Of a DNA stretch of 16,749 nucleotides, positions 14,545-16,749 are shown one piece after another. Each line of letters starts with the position of its first letter. Position 1 is the first letter of the stretch. A program made the translations under genes and the position numbers. The notes beneath the pieces are model-generated. The model was not told the origin of the DNA, did not search any database, and worked only from the letters and a program-made list of their open reading frames with translations. This stretch comes from an uncultured Kiritimatiellota bacterium. Its GTDB lineage: Bacteria > Verrucomicrobiota > Kiritimatiellia > RFP12 > UBA1067. The stretch covers positions 1 to 16,749 of the forward strand of contig CAKUCX010000074.1 of assembly GCA_934643865.1 (NCBI GenBank). Direction: 5' to 3'.

Positions 14545-14799
14545 GCTTCGCTTTAAGTGATTAAGTGGTTAAGTCGCTTCGCTTTAAGTGGTTAAGTGGT
14601 TAAGTCGCTTCGCTTTAAGTGGTTAAGTAGTTAAGTCGCTTCGCTTTAAGTGGTTAAGTGGTTAAGTCGCTTCGCTTTAAGTAGTTAAGTTGTTAAGTTG
14701 CTTCGTTTTAAGTGGTTAAGTAGTTAAGTTGCTTCGCGTTAAGTCGTGCGTCAAACCATGAGGCTTAACTTAACTACTTAACTACTTAATCACTTAATT
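14545..14799. repeat. AT-rich repeat island 2 (six 31-bp tandem units plus inverted arm)
   Basis: Six tandem 31-bp units start at 14545, 14576, 14607, 14638, 14669 and 14700, with a partial seventh at 14731-14745. Each begins GCTTCGCTTTAAGTG and continues with two 8-bp GTTAAGT(G/A/C/T) words. The first four units differ at only a few positions. After a 17-bp spacer, 14763-14799 carries TTAACT words in the opposite orientation, making an inverted repeat. The complement of GCTTCGC is GCGAAGC, the sequence known to form an exceptionally stable DNA mini-hairpin. The island fills the 274-bp gap between mcsB and clpC and ends 13 bp from the clpC start codon. In transcription order its parts match island 1. 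I see no gene in it. Confidence 0.93.
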
Positions 14800-14805
14800 C
14801 CGGTG

Positions 14806-15660
14806 TCAGTTCAGCCATTTTTCTGCCAACGAATTGAAGTGGACGGTGGCAAAGCGGGCGTTGATGCGGTCGGCAAGGCGCGCGTCGCGCGCGTCGCGCA
14901 CGCGGTCGTCCTCGGCCGTGCGGGGCGGCGGCAGCTCGGGCGCGTCGATCTGCTCGCGCATCATCTGGAGCGTCTCGGCGCGCGCGAGGCCGTCGAGGAA
15001 GCCCATCGAGGCGGCGAGCCGGATGGGCGAGAGCAGGTCGAGGAGTTCGCCGGGGGCGAGAAGGCGGGCGCTGCGGAGGATGGCGAGCGCGCGGGCAACG
15101 GCGTCCGCGAGGATGCGCGGGGAGTCCTCGACGAGGGCCTTGCGGGCGTTGTATTCCTGCCGGGCGAGGTCGTCGAAGAGGCGGCGGGCGCGTGCGAGCA
15201 GATCCTGTTCCGTCACGCCGAGCGTCGCGATGTTGCGCACGCGGAAGAGGTGCGCGGCCTGGCGGACGCCGTCTTCGAGGATGCTGGACGTGCCGAAGCG
15301 GACGGCTTCGAGCGCGTTGAGGACGGGCGGCAGGTCGCCGATGAGGTGAAGGGCCTCCAGGTGAAACTCGCCGTCCACGCAGAGCGCGGTGCCGCAGTGC
15401 AGGGGATCGGGCGAGAGGTAGCCGAAGTCCGCGTCCCACGCGAAGGCGTGGCTGGCGGCGAGCCGCGCCTCGTCTTCGGCGAGGCGCGCATAGGCGTCGG
15501 GCAGTTCCTTCGTGGTCGTCCAGTCCACCGTCAGCGTCCAGGCGTCGTCGTCGCCGAAGGGCTTCCCGGCGGGATTGCGCCACAGCGCGAGCGTGCCGCC
15601 GGAGAGGATGTCGGAGAGGCGGTAACAGGGACCTTTGCCCGAGGTCTGCCGCGCGCTCAT
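14806..15660 (-). CDS. mcsB: McsB-like protein-arginine kinase homologue, probably catalytically inactive
   Basis: A 284-residue homologue of McsB (about 360 residues), which phosphorylates arginines to mark proteins for ClpCP. Similarity covers the phosphagen-kinase C-terminal lobe: FAWDADFGYLSPDP (73-86), CGTALCV (89-95) and HLFRVRNIATLGVTEQDLL (137-155). In active kinases the middle motif reads CPTNxGTGxR. Here Cys becomes Asp, Asn becomes His and the phosphate-binding Arg becomes Cys94. The N-terminal SSRIRLARN and EEDH motifs have no counterpart, and RGxxGE is degraded. The Arg/Asp-rich tail (247-269) lies where the phospho-arginine-sensing RDxxRA motif is found, but does not match it exactly. 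The frame is open and clean, so this is a conserved-looking pseudoenzyme, not an obvious pseudogene. The start ATG 15660 overlaps the mcsA stop (ATGA). An adaptor role for ClpC is inference. Confidence 0.75.
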   Translation of the reverse strand: MSARQTSGKGPCYRLSDILSGGTLALWRNPAGKPFGDDDAWTLTVDWTTTKELPDAYARLAEDEARLAASHAFAWDADFGYLSPDPLHCGTALCVDGEFHLEALHLIGDLPPVLNALEAVRFGTSSILEDGVRQAAHLFRVRNIATLGVTEQDLLARARRLFDDLARQEYNARKALVEDSPRILADAVARALAILRSARLLAPGELLDLLSPIRLAASMGFLDGLARAETLQMMREQIDAPELPPPRTAEDDRVRDARDARLADRINARFATVHFNSLAEKWLN

Positions 15661-16214
15661 GCGGGCGTCCCCTTTCCGCCGTCGAGGGCGTCGAGCCGCC
15701 GCTTGAGTTCGGCGGCCCGGCGGAAGTCCTCGCGGGCGACGGCGGCCTTGAGGTCGCGCGCGAGGACGGCGCGCACCGACGGCGCGTCCGAGAGGCGTTC
15801 GACGGCCGGGGCCGCGCCGACGTGGGCGGGGCCGAACTCGGCGGCAAGGAAGCCCGCGCGGATCTTCCGCGCGAATGTGCGCCAGCAGGTCGGGCAGCCG
15901 AGGCGGCCCGACGCCTTGACCTGCTCCCACTTCGCGTGGCAGGCCGGGCAGACGTGCCGCTCGTCCTCCTCGGCCTCGGCGACGCCCTTCATGAACCCAA
16001 TCGTCGCCTTGACAAGCTCCTCCACGAAGGGCGGGGGATGGTCGCCCGGCTTGATGACGGTCGTCTTGGGCGGTTTCGCGGCGCGGGGCTTCTTCCCTCC
16101 GCGCGCCGCCTTGGCGGCGCAGGCCGCGCAGACGTAGATCTCCTTTTCGACGCCGTTCTCCCTGACGGTGACGGCCGTCGTGGCGGCGGCCTCATGGCAG
16201 CGTTCGCACTTCAT
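15657..16214 (-). CDS. mcsA: McsA-like zinc-binding UVR-domain protein
   Basis: McsA is the zinc-finger activator and partner of McsB and, in Firmicutes, a modulator of CtsR and ClpC. This 185-residue protein has four CxxC pairs: Cys3/Cys6, Cys29/Cys32, Cys89/Cys92 and Cys107/Cys110, enough for two zinc sites. A basic, Pro-rich segment (39-60) separates the first two pairs from the rest. A C-terminal UVR motif (about 147-178, VRAVLARDLKAAVAREDF and on) ends the protein. Architecture and position directly before mcsB identify it. The ATG at 16214 begins 1 nt after the stop of the preceding membrane-protein gene and has no clear ribosome-binding site, so translation probably couples to that gene. 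Confidence 0.88.
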   Translation of the reverse strand: MKCERCHEAAATTAVTVRENGVEKEIYVCAACAAKAARGGKKPRAAKPPKTTVIKPGDHPPPFVEELVKATIGFMKGVAEAEEDERHVCPACHAKWEQVKASGRLGCPTCWRTFARKIRAGFLAAEFGPAHVGAAPAVERLSDAPSVRAVLARDLKAAVAREDFRRAAELKRRLDALDGGKGTPA

Positions 16215-16215
16215 G

Positions 16216-16749
16216 TCAATCGATGTAGAGGGGGGGAATCTTCGGGCCGGTGGCGCGCAGCGTGACGGGGGCCTTCTTCCCGGCGTCCGCGCGGCCGCCT
16301 TTCGCGGGTGCGGCCTTCGAGGCGGGCCTGGGCGCGGGCGCGGCGGCGGCCGCCGCCTGGACGGGGATGCCGGGCGCGGGCGACGCGGTCATGCGGTAGA
16401 GCGCACGGCAACCGAAGACGACGAGCGCGAGGACAACGAGCGCGCATGCGGCAAGCAGGGCCTTGCGCCAGGCGCTGCGGGGAATGTCGCGCATCGACTG
16501 CAGAACGCCGTGCGAGACGGCCGAAAGGCTGCTGCGGAACCGTTCCGCCGCGCGGACGCCGGAGACGTCTTCGTAGGAGGGCGGCAGGAAGGGCGACGTC
16601 TCCGAAGCGGGGAGGGGCGGGCCGGCCGGCCGCCGGACGGGCGCCGCGGGGGCGGATGCCGCCGGGGCGGATGCCGCCGGCTGCTCGAAGAGGTCAAGGC
16701 CGCGCACGACGGGTGGCGGCTCGGCGGCGGGCGGCGGCTCGGCGACAGG
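16216..16749 (-). CDS. Single-pass membrane protein of unknown function (5' end outside window)
   Basis: The last 177 residues of a protein whose reading frame stays open through the right edge; a GTG at 16707 is in frame but there is no reason to start there. The visible N-terminal part is rich in Pro, Ala and Glu (EPPPAAEPPP, then repeated PAASA). A more ordered stretch follows (YEDVSGVRAAERFRSSLSAVSHGVLQSMRDIPRSAW). One clear transmembrane helix (ALLAACALVVLALVVFGC) comes next, then an Ala/Lys/Pro-rich tail ending IPPLYID. This implies a cytoplasmic N-terminal part and an outward tail, or the reverse. I recognise no family. It occupies the place of ctsR in the Firmicutes operon and is 1 nt from mcsA, so it probably belongs to the same transcript. 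Confidence 0.7.
   Translation of the reverse strand, partial: PVAEPPPAAEPPPVVRGLDLFEQPAASAPAASAPAAPVRRPAGPPLPASETSPFLPPSYEDVSGVRAAERFRSSLSAVSHGVLQSMRDIPRSAWRKALLAACALVVLALVVFGCRALYRMTASPAPGIPVQAAAAAAPAPRPASKAAPAKGGRADAGKKAPVTLRATGPKIPPLYID

Noticed and set aside
11349..14564. Very long plus-strand open frame (over 1000 codons) opposite clpC
   Set aside because: It is antisense to a clear ClpC with all AAA+ motifs, its translation is low-complexity Arg/Val/Glu/Ala-rich with no domains, and high GC with few stops explains it.
15661..15930. N-terminal extension of the McsB-like protein through an in-frame start at 15930
   Set aside because: The extension would overlap mcsA in another frame, has no kinase motif, and the ATG at 15660 shows a normal 4-bp coupling with the mcsA stop.
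16649..16680. Short direct repeat encoding PAASA in the membrane protein, as a mobile or regulatory repeat
   Set aside because: It is a small in-frame low-complexity duplication within a Pro/Ala-rich coding region and needs no other explanation.

Overview
The window is a high-GC bacterial chromosome segment. It is densely packed with co-directional genes that often overlap by 4 bp (ATGA), and it is broken by two short AT-rich repeat islands. The gene mix suggests a member of the PVC superphylum, possibly a Kiritimatiellota-like anaerobe. Hints are an exported Gfo/Idh/MocA oxidoreductase, a Tat-exported TIM-barrel sugar isomerase, a rhamnulose-phosphate aldolase and a ClpC/McsA/McsB-like set outside the Firmicutes. 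This placement is inference from gene content only; there is no rRNA or other phylogenetic marker to settle it.

Layout. Bases 1-133 hold a 13-bp inverted repeat and a good sigma70-type promoter lying almost on top of the argC start. Bases 134-3277 (+) carry argC, parB and a secreted M28 / glutaminyl-cyclase-like zinc enzyme. Bases 3314-7915 (+) carry a Tat-exported sugar isomerase/epimerase-like protein, repeat island 1, an exported Gfo/Idh/MocA oxidoreductase, thioredoxin, an unusually short thioredoxin reductase-like protein and rhaD. Bases 7912-12027 (+) hold an aromatic amino-acid operon. A promoter overlaps the rhaD stop codon and is followed by a 25-codon leader peptide with six aromatic residues, an antiterminator/terminator pair, then pheA, metF, aroF-type DAHP synthase and tyrA. 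From 12024 to the right edge all genes are on the minus strand. In transcription order these are a membrane protein (5' end outside the window), mcsA, an mcsB-like gene, repeat island 2 and clpC. clpC converges on tyrA and the two stop codons share one CTAG.

How the parts work together. The aromatic operon has the first committed enzyme (DAHP synthase) and the two branch enzymes for Phe and Tyr, under what looks like classical ribosome-mediated transcription attenuation sensing Tyr, Phe and Trp codons. This is the most striking system in the window. The minus-strand group looks like the Firmicutes ctsR-mcsA-mcsB-clpC operon, with ctsR's position taken by an unknown single-pass membrane protein. 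Its McsB homologue is short and has lost the residues expected for arginine phosphorylation, although ClpC keeps the two glutamates that dock phospho-arginine. The two repeat islands share the same architecture and the same orientation relative to transcription, so they look like copies of one element.
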